Below are positions 8,877 to 16,895 of a DNA stretch of 25,845 nucleotides, in pieces; position 1 is the first letter of the stretch, and each line of letters begins with the position of its first letter. The stretch is from a virus: the IMG/VR virus record IMGVR_UViG_3300028864_000089, positions 1 to 25,845 of that record; one strand, written 5' to 3'. The notes under the pieces are model-generated. The model was not told the origin of the DNA, did no database searches, and was given only the letters and a program-made list of their open reading frames with translations. The position numbers and the translations under genes were made by a program.

Positions 8877-10949
8877 TTATCCTGTAGTGTCTGATTTACC
8901 ACCCTTAGCTAATACAATAATTGCATATCGGCCTCGTTGATAGTATGTGTCGCCGGACGTGCCGTTAGCATCTGAGCCGCCGAGACCCTTAGCCCATTTG
9001 TTGCACCCACCAGCACCAAGCAAATGTGATACAGACAATTTGCCGGCTACATCATCTGCTGTTGACGAAGCGTTGATTGTTCCGAGACGCATCAACGTTT
9101 TGTAGTTAGCTAAAAGATTAGTGTCCATAATCTCTTCTTGTACTTTTTGAGCACCCCAATAATCCTGTTTGCTAGAGAGACCATTTTTACCGATCCAATT
9201 TGCTGGATCACTTAATCCTCGGTTGCTAGTACCGGATCGAATATAACCCTGGTCAATTAATGCTAGGGCGCCAAATTGATATTTTCCAATGTAGCCTAGT
9301 TGATTTTCTGCAGAGTAGTTACCGCCTGATTCTGATTTGCTAATTTGAGTCTTTAATGCAGTTACTTCTTCCGATGTTAGTGATCCGATCCCGGTAGTAT
9401 TAGCTGGTTGGTTAGCTAGGTCCGACGACGAAGCCGGGTTAGATACTCCAGAATTTTGAGCCATCGCTGGGCCAACTTGGTCACCACTAGTCGGCTTACT
9501 TGTTGCGGAGGTAGCAGTAGGTTGTGACCCAGACGAGCCAGTAGCTTGTGTGGCGGCGGTCGGGTGATGGGTCGTCCACGGCTCGTGAGTCGGGACTACC
9601 ATACCTTCAGACTCATTAATCGAGAACACTTTGTCATTCTGCTTAAATTTGTAATATGGTGCTGGTTTAGTAGGCTTAGTATCTTTAAACTTAGACGGTT
9701 GCATAGTTACCGGAGGTGCTACAGATGGGGCAGGTTTTTCATTGATGTAAATTTTACCGGAGCCAAAAACTAGTTCTGTTCCAGAGCCGAACGACCCTAT
9801 AGTGCTAGCCTGTAAGCCGAGAGTGGATCCGGAGGATATACCCACCTTCTGGCCGAATTGATTTAACTCTACTGATGCGTTAATAGTGATCGATTTTGAT
9901 TGCTCGACAATACCCTCGGTTGATACTAAGTTGATCTTTTTTGCTGCTGCTAAATTGATGTTTTTGTCTGCGTGGAAGTTGATGTTACCCTTAGCACGAA
10001 AGTTTATGTTAGAGTCGGCGAATACGTGCATCTGTCCGTCACCAGTGAATTCCATCCAGACCGACCCTACAGAATTACCAATGTATAGGACCTGCTCTGT
10101 ATCGTTCATTAAAATCTGATGACCACCAGCGGTACGTAGGCGTATTAGTTTGTCTATACCATCAATGTTGCCGTCATCCATCACAAAGGTGTGTCCACCA
10201 TTACGATATGCTGGCTGGCCAGTTTTTGGATCTTTAGGTGTGCTTGGAGCTCCCGGAGTGCTAATACCAAATACACGGCTCGGACTCTCTCGTTGTGAAG
10301 TGCTAGAGATGACCCCGCGAGTTTTATCGTCCTCTAGCCCTTGGCGCAATAATATTTTAGCTTGCTCTTCGTGGATTGGTTTGCTAATTAACAAGAAGTC
10401 GTTCCAATGTTTCTTTAGATCATCATTCTCGTCGTTGAATTCTACGCACGGATATGGCGGGTTAGTTAGCACTTCAGCTAATGCAGGATCTACAAAAGGG
10501 GCGGCTCCTTGTGAGCCTACGCCGCCAGCTTGACCAGGGATCGCATACTGACTGAGTTCAGGCATAATGCAGGCGAACCAGTATCCCTTAGTAATGTCAC
10601 CAGCAATAAACGTGACTAAAACGTAATTGCCGAGGTCGGGCGGGACAAACCACATGCCGTAGGTATGGTTTACATGGGTATAGTCATTTTCCTTGGTTCG
10701 TTTAGTAGGGTCCATGCCTCGGACTGCACCCATAAACGGACTAGCGTAACGAACTGTGATCCACCCTGCTTCATCCTCTTGACGACCAGTGAATTCTGGG
10801 ATCCACACCTTTAATCTACCTGCTCGTGTTGGATCAGTGTTGTGCTTAACGATGCCGATGTATGTCTGCGTAACTGGCAGGGCACCCATCGTATTGTTCT
10901 GGTCGAACATTTTCGACGCTTTAGATCCTAGGATTTTATCTGAGCTCAT
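8877..10949 (-). CDS. 5: Baseplate hub / central spike protein gp5 with C-terminal lytic domain
   Basis: 690 residues. The domains in order are: an OB-fold (about 28-135, TYIGIVKHNTDPTRAGRLKV to YWFACIMPEL) of the gp5/VgrG/phage_base_V type; a linker; a beta-helix-like repeat region (about 300-390) with short periodic units such as SNINFRAKGNINFHADKNIN; a Pro/Ser/Thr/Gln-rich linker (about 405-515); and a C-terminal domain (about 520-690) like lysozyme/transglycosylase peptidoglycan hydrolases. That last domain has a candidate catalytic Glu540 in SKSESGGNY, GKYQFG at 555-560 and HLLGAGG later. In T4 gp5 the lysozyme sits between the OB-fold and the beta-helix, so the order here is different. 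The protein is the membrane-piercing spike and should cut the cell wall during injection. The enzyme class is inferred from motifs. Confidence 0.92.
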   Translation of the reverse strand: MSSDKILGSKASKMFDQNNTMGALPVTQTYIGIVKHNTDPTRAGRLKVWIPEFTGRQEDEAGWITVRYASPFMGAVRGMDPTKRTKENDYTHVNHTYGMWFVPPDLGNYVLVTFIAGDITKGYWFACIMPELSQYAIPGQAGGVGSQGAAPFVDPALAEVLTNPPYPCVEFNDENDDLKKHWNDFLLISKPIHEEQAKILLRQGLEDDKTRGVISSTSQRESPSRVFGISTPGAPSTPKDPKTGQPAYRNGGHTFVMDDGNIDGIDKLIRLRTAGGHQILMNDTEQVLYIGNSVGSVWMEFTGDGQMHVFADSNINFRAKGNINFHADKNINLAAAKKINLVSTEGIVEQSKSITINASVELNQFGQKVGISSGSTLGLQASTIGSFGSGTELVFGSGKIYINEKPAPSVAPPVTMQPSKFKDTKPTKPAPYYKFKQNDKVFSINESEGMVVPTHEPWTTHHPTAATQATGSSGSQPTATSATSKPTSGDQVGPAMAQNSGVSNPASSSDLANQPANTTGIGSLTSEEVTALKTQISKSESGGNYSAENQLGYIGKYQFGALALIDQGYIRSGTSNRGLSDPANWIGKNGLSSKQDYWGAQKVQEEIMDTNLLANYKTLMRLGTINASSTADDVAGKLSVSHLLGAGGCNKWAKGLGGSDANGTSGDTYYQRGRYAIIVLAKGGKSDTTG

Positions 10950-10978
10950 GAGTATACTTATCTAGATTAGGGTAGGGG

Positions 10979-13900
10979 TCAGAATTGTCCACCGGTGCCA
11001 GACGCTGGGGGTGTTGGTACCTTCAGGGTTGCTTGGACATTACCAAGCGCCGTAGAGGCGGCTGATTGAGCAGAGGCCAGACTGGAGGTGAGTTGCGAGC
11101 TGGCATCTTTCAACATCGGCATCGTTGGAATAGTAGACGGGACCTTTCCTAGTAGGTTGTCTAACGTCGGGGTAAGCCCGACCTGCGTCGCAGACATTTG
11201 ACGTTGGATCGAATCTTCTCCAATATGCAAGGTAGGATAAGTAGTGGCTAATTTTCTAACTGCTGTGATTCTCTCTGTGAGGTCAGGTTCTCCATCGCCC
11301 CATTCTATTTCTGGTGGTCTAGGCGACGGCGATTCTTCTGGGCTACGGAAATCGTTGAGCATCTTAGTGCCATCAGTCTTTGCTGAATCGGCTAGTAGTG
11401 GCGACGAAGTATCATCGCTAGCTGTGCGAGTATCTCCCGGACGGTAATCTCCGGTGGACCGCTCTTTCGAATCAGTAGCCTTCACTGGCGCATTCAGACC
11501 TTGTGTAGGTTGATTTGGATAATAGACTAAATCGAGCTCTTGCTCAAACTTACCTCCCGAAAAAGTATTTTTAACCGTTAACACCTTGTATCGCCCAGAG
11601 AAGATACTTGAGTTGTAATTAGCGTATCCGGGATACGCAATACCCTCTTCACTATAATCTCCAGGAGTCTTGAAGGTGAGGTTAACAAAAATCTCACCTA
11701 AATCCATAACTATGCTGCCATTTGGTAGCTTGTAGTTAGCTTCCTTCATTGCAGTTAATGTTGGCGTAGAATAAAAACAGTCATCCTGCTTAATAAAATC
11801 TGGATCACCGACGATCTTTAGTTTTATAGATAGCATGTCTCCGCTAGGTGAGGTTAGAAGCTGTTGGTGTAACTGTTTCGCTTGGTCATCCTTACTGGTT
11901 AAGCTAGCTAGGCCGACTGTAGAATTCACGTTCGAAAACGTTGGCTGATATCCGTAGTTCGCTTTTGAATCGCGCAGAGCCTTTTGCTCTGCTGCTTTAA
12001 TAGAGCTTTCTTGTGCTTTGATGTCTGCATCATCTTTAGTATCTTGGGCACCAGAGGTTGATTCCCTATTCACTGCCGCAGTAGTTTGGGCTACATAATA
12101 CAACGAATCAAAATTGATATCTAAATTTACAATGTCATTATTTTGTCCGGTGTACATATATTGATAATCTTTAACGTACCCCTTTGGCTCTCCTTGTGGA
12201 GCAAGCCTATTTTTTGTATTGTAAACAGTAAAGATTTCAATCTTGTAGGTGATCACTTTTGCGAATGAGTTTTGCGTGTGGTCAAACTGCTTCAACTTAA
12301 CCCTCGGCGTTATTTTAAACCACTTGAGCGCAGTCTTGGCTAATTTTGCTAACTCGTCTGGGGTAGCAGAACTAGTTAGTGGATCTTGGATCTGACCCGT
12401 GATGAATGAACTAGATCTTAGCGCAAGACCAACGACCTCTACAATCGAGGTGCCTTGATTAATCGACATGATTCGAGTTCTGGCATCTCCCTCATAACAT
12501 TTTGTGTACCATCCGTTCTGAGTCTTTTCTTTACCTTTAACAATGTCTGTGGCGGCTGCGACTCTTTGTGACTCAGTAGCTTTTGCATAGGCTGCATCAC
12601 CTGCAGCCTGATCTATTGCTGCCTGCTTCACTGCATTTTCCTCTTTCCACTTAGCAGTATATCCTACTGGGTCGGTACCGTAGGCGCTAGCATCAAAGTT
12701 TGGGTCATCTTGTGGGCGTGCATATATCACCGGCGTTGTTGCTGCGGTTGTTTTAGTGTTTGCAGTATTTGCTAACGCTGGGGCAGTACGAGCTTGCCCT
12801 TCTGGTCTGTTTTGTATATCGTTGCTAGACGCTGCTGTAATACCATCTATAGACGAAGTGTTCACTTGTGACACATAGGTAAAATTCTTCGCTAGCAAAA
12901 CATCAGTAGCAGTTTTATCTGCGTCAGTTTTAGTTTGCTGCATTGGCATATCTGCTGGAGGTAATACATTCTCACCCGGGAATGAAGCTTTGGCTATCTC
13001 CGGATCTATCTCAAACTCAATAACGTTCGGATATTCAATTTTGTTTTCATCCCTAAGAGCTTCCCACCAAGCATTAACCGCCCCAGTATAACTATGTACT
13101 CGAACTAATGCGTTACTCACTGAAGTTGATAATACTTTTTGTTCGTTCTCTAACTCAATTTGCACCTGGGACTTAGCTGGAGGACCTCGAGTGCCGTCAG
13201 CTTTTTGTTGAGCTGTTCTTGCTTTCTCTGCCATAGCTACTTCTCTATCAACAATATCTTTTCTAGCCGCGTTGTTCACATTATCTTTTACTCGTTGTGT
13301 ATCGGCTTTCTTCATCTCCTCTGAGACGCCAGTCTTTGATAAGAAGAAGTCCCCCACAGTAGGAGCCACTACCTCTAATTTTGTTGGAGTTGATGCAATA
13401 GTTTCAGCAAACGCTATGTGATTGAACGGGAAGGCAGTGATGGCGTATTCAGCGCCTTTCGTCGACAGCTTAATTTTGAACTCACCGAAGCGAATCGGGA
13501 TCATCTTCGATATCCCTGGGATCTTAGTAGGGACGCCGTCATCCTTATAGCCAAAGAAATCGATCTGGAGTAGGTAAGGCATTTCGCGGAAATTCTGACC
13601 TCCGATGTCGGTGCTCACGTTCATGATTCTATTCAGTAGTGTGACGCCATACGGTTCAATGATTGTGAACGAGCATGATATCGCGTTAGTGTTTCTTGTC
13701 TGAGCAGTCATACCGATCACTGTCTCGATGACTAGATTATCAAAGAAGAAATCCACTCCAGCAAATTCTTTATGCCGTTCTTTTGGATACCGGCCAGCAC
13801 TCGCAATCAATACCGCCTTTGGAATGTAGTCTATTCTCGGATTTTCTATAATCGCCGAATAATCATCAGGAGTTAGGGCATGTAGACTTAGACTGTAAGT

Positions 13901-14380
13901 ATATGAAGCGTATTCGTGCAACTGGTTTGGTGTAACTGTGTATTCTGGAATGGTAGAGGCTTCGTTAATCGTTTCTACCTTTGCTCCAGGCTTAGCTTTT
14001 GACGCATCTTCAACACCAGATAGTGATGTAGTGTTTGTACTAGGTACATATTCAGAACCTGCATCTTTTGCTGCCTCTACTCGGTCTGCTTCTGCTGACG
14101 TCATAGGAGTAGATGTAGGGGTTGAAGTAGATTCATCAGGTGGTGGCAGCGTTGAGGATGTTTCTTCAGCTACTTTTGGTTGTGGCGTTGGCTCAGGTAC
14201 TGTAGGGCGAGTATCTGGTGCTGGAGTATTAGGCGGTGGTCGAACCTGGTTCGGATCTTTTAACTTGGCTTGCCCCGTTCGAACATAATATTCAACATTT
14301 TTATCATGTTCAGCATTGCCGGTGTACTCCATCTCGTTAGTGGGATTTGTAGTATCCTTATATTCTGCCCATTGAGCCAT
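10979..14380 (-). CDS. Large baseplate hub-associated structural protein (possible gp27 equivalent)
   Basis: 1133 residues; no T4 protein of this size is recognised. Residues about 45-100 are a Pro/Thr/Ser-rich linker. The region from about 165 to 345 looks like a compact structural domain: LHALTPDDYSAIIENPRIDY, then FFFDNLVIETVIG and YLLQIDFFGYKDDG. The middle is Ala/Lys/Gln-rich and probably helical. A later folded section includes LDINFDSLYYVAQTT and LPNGSIVMDLGEIFVNLTF, and the C-terminus is Ala/Ser-rich. It lies between gp53 and gp5, one nucleotide after the gp53 stop and 29 nt before gp5. A protein beside the spike gene suggests a hub role, as gp27 has for gp5 in T4, but I see no sequence proof of gp27 homology. 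Confidence 0.7.
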   Translation of the reverse strand: MAQWAEYKDTTNPTNEMEYTGNAEHDKNVEYYVRTGQAKLKDPNQVRPPPNTPAPDTRPTVPEPTPQPKVAEETSSTLPPPDESTSTPTSTPMTSAEADRVEAAKDAGSEYVPSTNTTSLSGVEDASKAKPGAKVETINEASTIPEYTVTPNQLHEYASYTYSLSLHALTPDDYSAIIENPRIDYIPKAVLIASAGRYPKERHKEFAGVDFFFDNLVIETVIGMTAQTRNTNAISCSFTIIEPYGVTLLNRIMNVSTDIGGQNFREMPYLLQIDFFGYKDDGVPTKIPGISKMIPIRFGEFKIKLSTKGAEYAITAFPFNHIAFAETIASTPTKLEVVAPTVGDFFLSKTGVSEEMKKADTQRVKDNVNNAARKDIVDREVAMAEKARTAQQKADGTRGPPAKSQVQIELENEQKVLSTSVSNALVRVHSYTGAVNAWWEALRDENKIEYPNVIEFEIDPEIAKASFPGENVLPPADMPMQQTKTDADKTATDVLLAKNFTYVSQVNTSSIDGITAASSNDIQNRPEGQARTAPALANTANTKTTAATTPVIYARPQDDPNFDASAYGTDPVGYTAKWKEENAVKQAAIDQAAGDAAYAKATESQRVAAATDIVKGKEKTQNGWYTKCYEGDARTRIMSINQGTSIVEVVGLALRSSSFITGQIQDPLTSSATPDELAKLAKTALKWFKITPRVKLKQFDHTQNSFAKVITYKIEIFTVYNTKNRLAPQGEPKGYVKDYQYMYTGQNNDIVNLDINFDSLYYVAQTTAAVNRESTSGAQDTKDDADIKAQESSIKAAEQKALRDSKANYGYQPTFSNVNSTVGLASLTSKDDQAKQLHQQLLTSPSGDMLSIKLKIVGDPDFIKQDDCFYSTPTLTAMKEANYKLPNGSIVMDLGEIFVNLTFKTPGDYSEEGIAYPGYANYNSSIFSGRYKVLTVKNTFSGGKFEQELDLVYYPNQPTQGLNAPVKATDSKERSTGDYRPGDTRTASDDTSSPLLADSAKTDGTKMLNDFRSPEESPSPRPPEIEWGDGEPDLTERITAVRKLATTYPTLHIGEDSIQRQMSATQVGLTPTLDNLLGKVPSTIPTMPMLKDASSQLTSSLASAQSAASTALGNVQATLKVPTPPASGTGGQF

Positions 14381-14381
14381 A

Positions 14382-14687
14382 TTACAGTCCTAAATCTTTA
14401 ATGAGGGTCTCTTTAGTCGGTAGATAGATGATGACGCCTGTAGCAAAATCGAAGAGCGGGTCTTTCAGCGTGTTTGGGTTGCGTTCAGCAAACACCCACC
14501 ACAGCGCCGGGTCTTGATATAAGTCGTAGGCTAGCATATCAGGACGGTGATGGTACACTCTGTCGATCTGGTATCGCGTGTCAGTAGCAAGCTTTGAGAT
14601 AGGACGATCAACTCGCATGTCTAAGAATCCGCCATAAGTGCCAGTAGTGGCATACGGACTAGATTTTGAATATTTTACAAGCGCCAT
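14382..14687 (-). CDS. 53: Baseplate wedge protein gp53 (LysM-like family)
   Basis: 101 residues. The sequence has the gp53-family pattern: Y-A-T-T-G-T-Y-G-G-F-L-D near the start, then YHHRPDMLAYDLYQDPALWW, VFAERNP and KDPLFDFATGVIIYLP. This pattern is common to short wedge proteins of T4-like phages. T4 gp53 (196 residues) bridges wedges in the inner baseplate, so this is a short form. The start ATG shares one base with the stop of the preceding gene (TAATG), and AGGA lies about 10 nt upstream, which supports coupled translation. Confidence 0.9.
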   Translation of the reverse strand: MALVKYSKSSPYATTGTYGGFLDMRVDRPISKLATDTRYQIDRVYHHRPDMLAYDLYQDPALWWVFAERNPNTLKDPLFDFATGVIIYLPTKETLIKDLGL

Positions 14688-15598
14688 TACATAAATCCTT
14701 TTGTTATCATTCTGCCAGCAGCAAATTCTTCAAGGTTGAAGGTGGCCGCTTTAACTCGACTCATCATCGGCTGAACATTTACTTGCAGCGTACTCTGTGT
14801 TGGAAGACGCGTAGATTCACCATTGCCTCCAAATGCTGGCACGTTGATATAGTCAACCCCTTCAGGCATCGTATGCATAAACGACGTAACCACACACGGC
14901 ACGTTTGGGAAGTAATGTGCGCCGTAACCGTTCAAGAATAGCATTGGTGGAGGAGCACCAGCAAATATGTCAGTCTCACCTGCCGCACCTAGCGTGCCAG
15001 TGCTTTCGCCGACACCACCCCAAAACATCTTTGTTGCAGCTCTGAAGAAATAAATCGCAGCGAGTAGATATTGTCCTTCTTCGATATTTTGCACCGGGAA
15101 TTCTCCAGCGATAGTAAGAGCTGATACTTCACTGCCTTCATAAAAGAACATTCCGTAGTTACTGTGGGTTAGTGAGGCCGAAGAATATTTTGCGTTGTGT
15201 GTAATTTGCAGATTAGGCGTGATGGGGAATATAACTCCGTCAGTATTTCGTAACGGGTGTAATAACTGACTGGTATTGATGTTATAGAGTAAAGGTGATT
15301 TTGGGGCAACTGACAGACGCAAACGCCAATCGTCGCCGGATACACCAGAGCTTTGGGTTTCGCCGGCGGAGTTCAACCAAGCTGTTGGAGGTGATCCCGT
15401 ATTTTTTGCTATGTCAGCCCCGGATGCTAACCCAGCCAACTGCAATCTAGCTTGACTCGGATTTATTAAACTGCTGACTGCTTTAGTTACCGACGTTGCT
15501 ACGTTAGAGATTACCGCGCCGATCTTTACTATCGGTGTGGCCGCGCCATTACCCCCAGCCTTACCTGTCTCAGCAGTATAATTATCGACTACTCCCAT
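14687..15598 (-). CDS. 48: gp48/gp54-like baseplate tail-tube junction protein
   Basis: 303 residues. After an Ala/Gly-rich N-terminus (about 1-85), a folded region has DDWRLRLSVAPKSPLLYN, GVIFPITPNLQITH, SNYGMFFYEGSEV and EEGQYLLAAIYFFRAATKMFW. It then has PPPMLFLNGYG and VPCVVTSFMHTMPEGVDYI, and a C-terminal LQVNVQPMMSR. I associate this order of motifs with the gp48/gp54-type tube-cap proteins that start the tail tube on the baseplate. The choice between gp48 and gp54 is not secure. It is the first gene of the leftward operon, with a late promoter 22 nt upstream and AGGAG just before the ATG. Confidence 0.65.
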   Translation of the reverse strand: MGVVDNYTAETGKAGGNGAATPIVKIGAVISNVATSVTKAVSSLINPSQARLQLAGLASGADIAKNTGSPPTAWLNSAGETQSSGVSGDDWRLRLSVAPKSPLLYNINTSQLLHPLRNTDGVIFPITPNLQITHNAKYSSASLTHSNYGMFFYEGSEVSALTIAGEFPVQNIEEGQYLLAAIYFFRAATKMFWGGVGESTGTLGAAGETDIFAGAPPPMLFLNGYGAHYFPNVPCVVTSFMHTMPEGVDYINVPAFGGNGESTRLPTQSTLQVNVQPMMSRVKAATFNLEEFAAGRMITKGFM

Positions 15599-15620
15599 AC
15601 CTTACTCCTACTTAGTAAAG

Positions 15621-15628
15621 TATTTATC
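15621..15628 (-). promoter_or_regulatory. T4-type late promoter of the leftward baseplate operon
   Basis: The minus strand reads GATAAATA, ending 22 nt before the ATG at 15598. This is the same spacing and sequence type as the element before gp6. It should drive the gp48-like, gp53, 1133-residue, gp5 and gp25 genes under gp55 control. Confidence 0.75.
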
Positions 15629-15695
15629 ATTAAAATAATACCTGCACTTTATCGGAGATATTCTATCAGGATCATTCAGCCGTCAGAAATCTTTA

Positions 15696-15722
15696 GAAAT
15701 TTATCCAAAAACTATAAATTTC
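15696..15722. promoter_or_regulatory. Perfect inverted repeat just upstream of the gp55 promoter
   Basis: GAAATTTAT (15696-15704) and ATAAATTTC (15714-15722) are perfect reverse complements separated by 9 nt. The right arm ends one base before the -35 hexamer of the gp55 promoter. Each arm also resembles a late promoter element (TATAAATT on the plus strand, GATAAATT on the minus strand). It could be a repressor or activator site, or a weak opposed late promoter pair. Only the repeat itself is observed. Confidence 0.5.
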
Positions 15723-15723
15723 A

Positions 15724-15752
15724 TTGCTATTACTAAAGTCGACTGCTATAAT
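15724..15752 (+). promoter_or_regulatory. sigma70-type promoter of the late sigma gene
   Basis: TTGCTA (15724-15729), a 17-nt spacer, then a perfect TATAAT (15747-15752). Transcription would begin near 15759, about 50 nt before the gp55 start. Such a promoter can be read by unmodified host polymerase, which fits early or middle expression of the late sigma factor. Confidence 0.75.
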
Positions 15753-15762
15753 AATACTATCT

Positions 15763-15790
15763 ATTTGCATTGATGTCAACCAATGCAAAT
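15763..15790 (+). promoter_or_regulatory. Perfect 10-bp inverted repeat in the gp55 leader (operator or RNA hairpin)
   Basis: ATTTGCATTG (15763-15772) and CAATGCAAAT (15781-15790) are exact reverse complements with an 8-nt spacer. The repeat begins about 4 nt after the predicted transcription start and ends 7 nt before the AAAAGGA ribosome site. It could be an operator or a 5'-leader hairpin that affects translation or stability of the gp55 message. Confidence 0.55.
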
Positions 15791-15811
15791 CGCTTTTAAA
15801 AGGACCCACCA

Positions 15812-16774
15812 GTGAGACCACAAAATTACCTCAACAACAAAGATATATTGAAGGAGATACACAAGAGCAAAACCGCATACTGTTATTTTTCAAAACCTGA
15901 ATACGCCGACTACGACATCATCTTATCAAGCGTAGACGATATTCCTGCTTCACTTTTACCTACTACAGAGGTGATCGTTGATGCGGCTGGTAATGAAAAA
16001 ACTGTCGTGAACCCGCCAGCAGCGCAAGCCGCGAGGGCAAAGAGGCTCACAGTAGCAGCGCAAGACGCAGCGTTGCTTGAAGGAAAGAAACTAAAGGCTG
16101 ACGAGGTTGGCATCAGTCACGAAGATATCAAGGTCACTGATCTTGTCTTCCGTATCACATCTTGGGGTCATATTCCAGAGGCTCCGCCATCTGCTCCAAA
16201 GGTAGTCAAAGGTAAGAAATCTAAAGCCATTGTTATCGACGAAGATGCAGACATTGTGATGACCGAATACGACGAAGAAATTCCAGACATTGCGCCGCCT
16301 ACAGCCGCCGTCAAATATGTCAAACTCAACTTTCCACCATTTTTGCATTACAAGCTCAGAGAAGATGGCGACCTCGAAGTAGTAGGCAAAAGCCACTGGA
16401 AAGGCGACTTAATCACTGGTGAATTCAACCGGGATCATGGCAAAATCACCAATAAACTAGCTCTAATGTATATGAAATTGTGCGAGCGGTACGCTACACG
16501 CAGCAATTGGCGCGGTTACACGTACAATGATGAAATGCGGGCTCAGGCGTTGCTACAGCTGGCGCATATCGGGTTACAATTTGACGAATCTAAGTCAGCG
16601 AACCCGTTTGCGTATTACACAGCAGCTATCACCAACTCGTTTACTAGGGTTCTCAACATCGAGAAGAAAAACCAAAACATTCGCGATGACATTCTTGAAA
16701 TGAATAATTTAACACCTAGTTACAGTCGTCAAAATTCTGGTGTTGGTGATTACGGGCATGGCGCAGACGAATAA
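15812..16774 (+). CDS. 55: RNA polymerase late sigma factor gp55, enlarged form
   Basis: 320 residues, starting at GTG with AAAAGGA (15798-15804) 7 nt upstream. gp55 is the small sigma factor that directs host polymerase to late promoters. The N-terminus (NYLNNKDILKEIHKSK) matches the T4 start (NYVNNKELLQAIIDWK). Residues about 205-290 match its core: ITNKLALMYMKLCERYATRS, WRGYTYNDEM, FDESKSANPFAYYTAAITNS and a basic segment. T4 gp55 is 185 residues. Here about 180 residues, Lys/Ala-rich then acidic (EDADIVMTEYDEEIPDI), separate these two parts. The C-terminus is short and lacks an obvious hydrophobic motif like the clamp-binding tail of T4 gp55. The gene sits beside 46 and 47, a neighbourhood also seen in T4. 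Confidence 0.88.
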   Translation: MRPQNYLNNKDILKEIHKSKTAYCYFSKPEYADYDIILSSVDDIPASLLPTTEVIVDAAGNEKTVVNPPAAQAARAKRLTVAAQDAALLEGKKLKADEVGISHEDIKVTDLVFRITSWGHIPEAPPSAPKVVKGKKSKAIVIDEDADIVMTEYDEEIPDIAPPTAAVKYVKLNFPPFLHYKLREDGDLEVVGKSHWKGDLITGEFNRDHGKITNKLALMYMKLCERYATRSNWRGYTYNDEMRAQALLQLAHIGLQFDESKSANPFAYYTAAITNSFTRVLNIEKKNQNIRDDILEMNNLTPSYSRQNSGVGDYGHGADE

Positions 16775-16783
16775 CTGCACTAT

Positions 16784-16822
16784 AAGCAACAGCAATTTCT
16801 TTTGGTGACATTGCTGTTGCTT
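16784..16822. other. Strong 13-bp inverted repeat between gp55 and gp47
   Basis: AAGCAACAGCAAT (16784-16796) pairs perfectly with ATTGCTGTTGCTT (16810-16822) across a 13-nt loop. It begins 9 nt after the gp55 stop. No T-run follows, so it is not a classical intrinsic terminator. Its right arm overlaps the -35 hexamer of the predicted gp47 promoter. It could be an mRNA end-stabiliser, a weak terminator or a protein-binding site. Confidence 0.55.
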
Positions 16823-16846
16823 CACCTGTTAGATTTGCTATATACT
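16817..16846 (+). promoter_or_regulatory. sigma70-type promoter before gp47-gp46
   Basis: TTGCTT (16817-16822), an 18-nt spacer and TATACT (16841-16846). Transcription would start about 45 nt before the gp47 ATG. This would give early or middle expression of the recombination nuclease. It is weaker than the gp55 promoter and lies partly in an inverted repeat. Confidence 0.5.
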
Positions 16847-16895
16847 TACAAGGTAAGAGTAAAACTAACCGACATTTAAGGAACAACCTTAACGC

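Noticed and set aside
10955-10962. GATAAGTA on the minus strand before gp5, a 7-of-8 match to the late element.
   Set aside because: It ends only 5 nt before the gp5 ATG, so a transcript from it would be leaderless; all other late elements are 18-47 nt upstream.
16091-16396. A 101-codon antisense frame within gp55.
   Set aside because: It overlaps the well-supported gp55 gene, has no recognisable motif and no ribosome site or promoter; it is a frame shadow.
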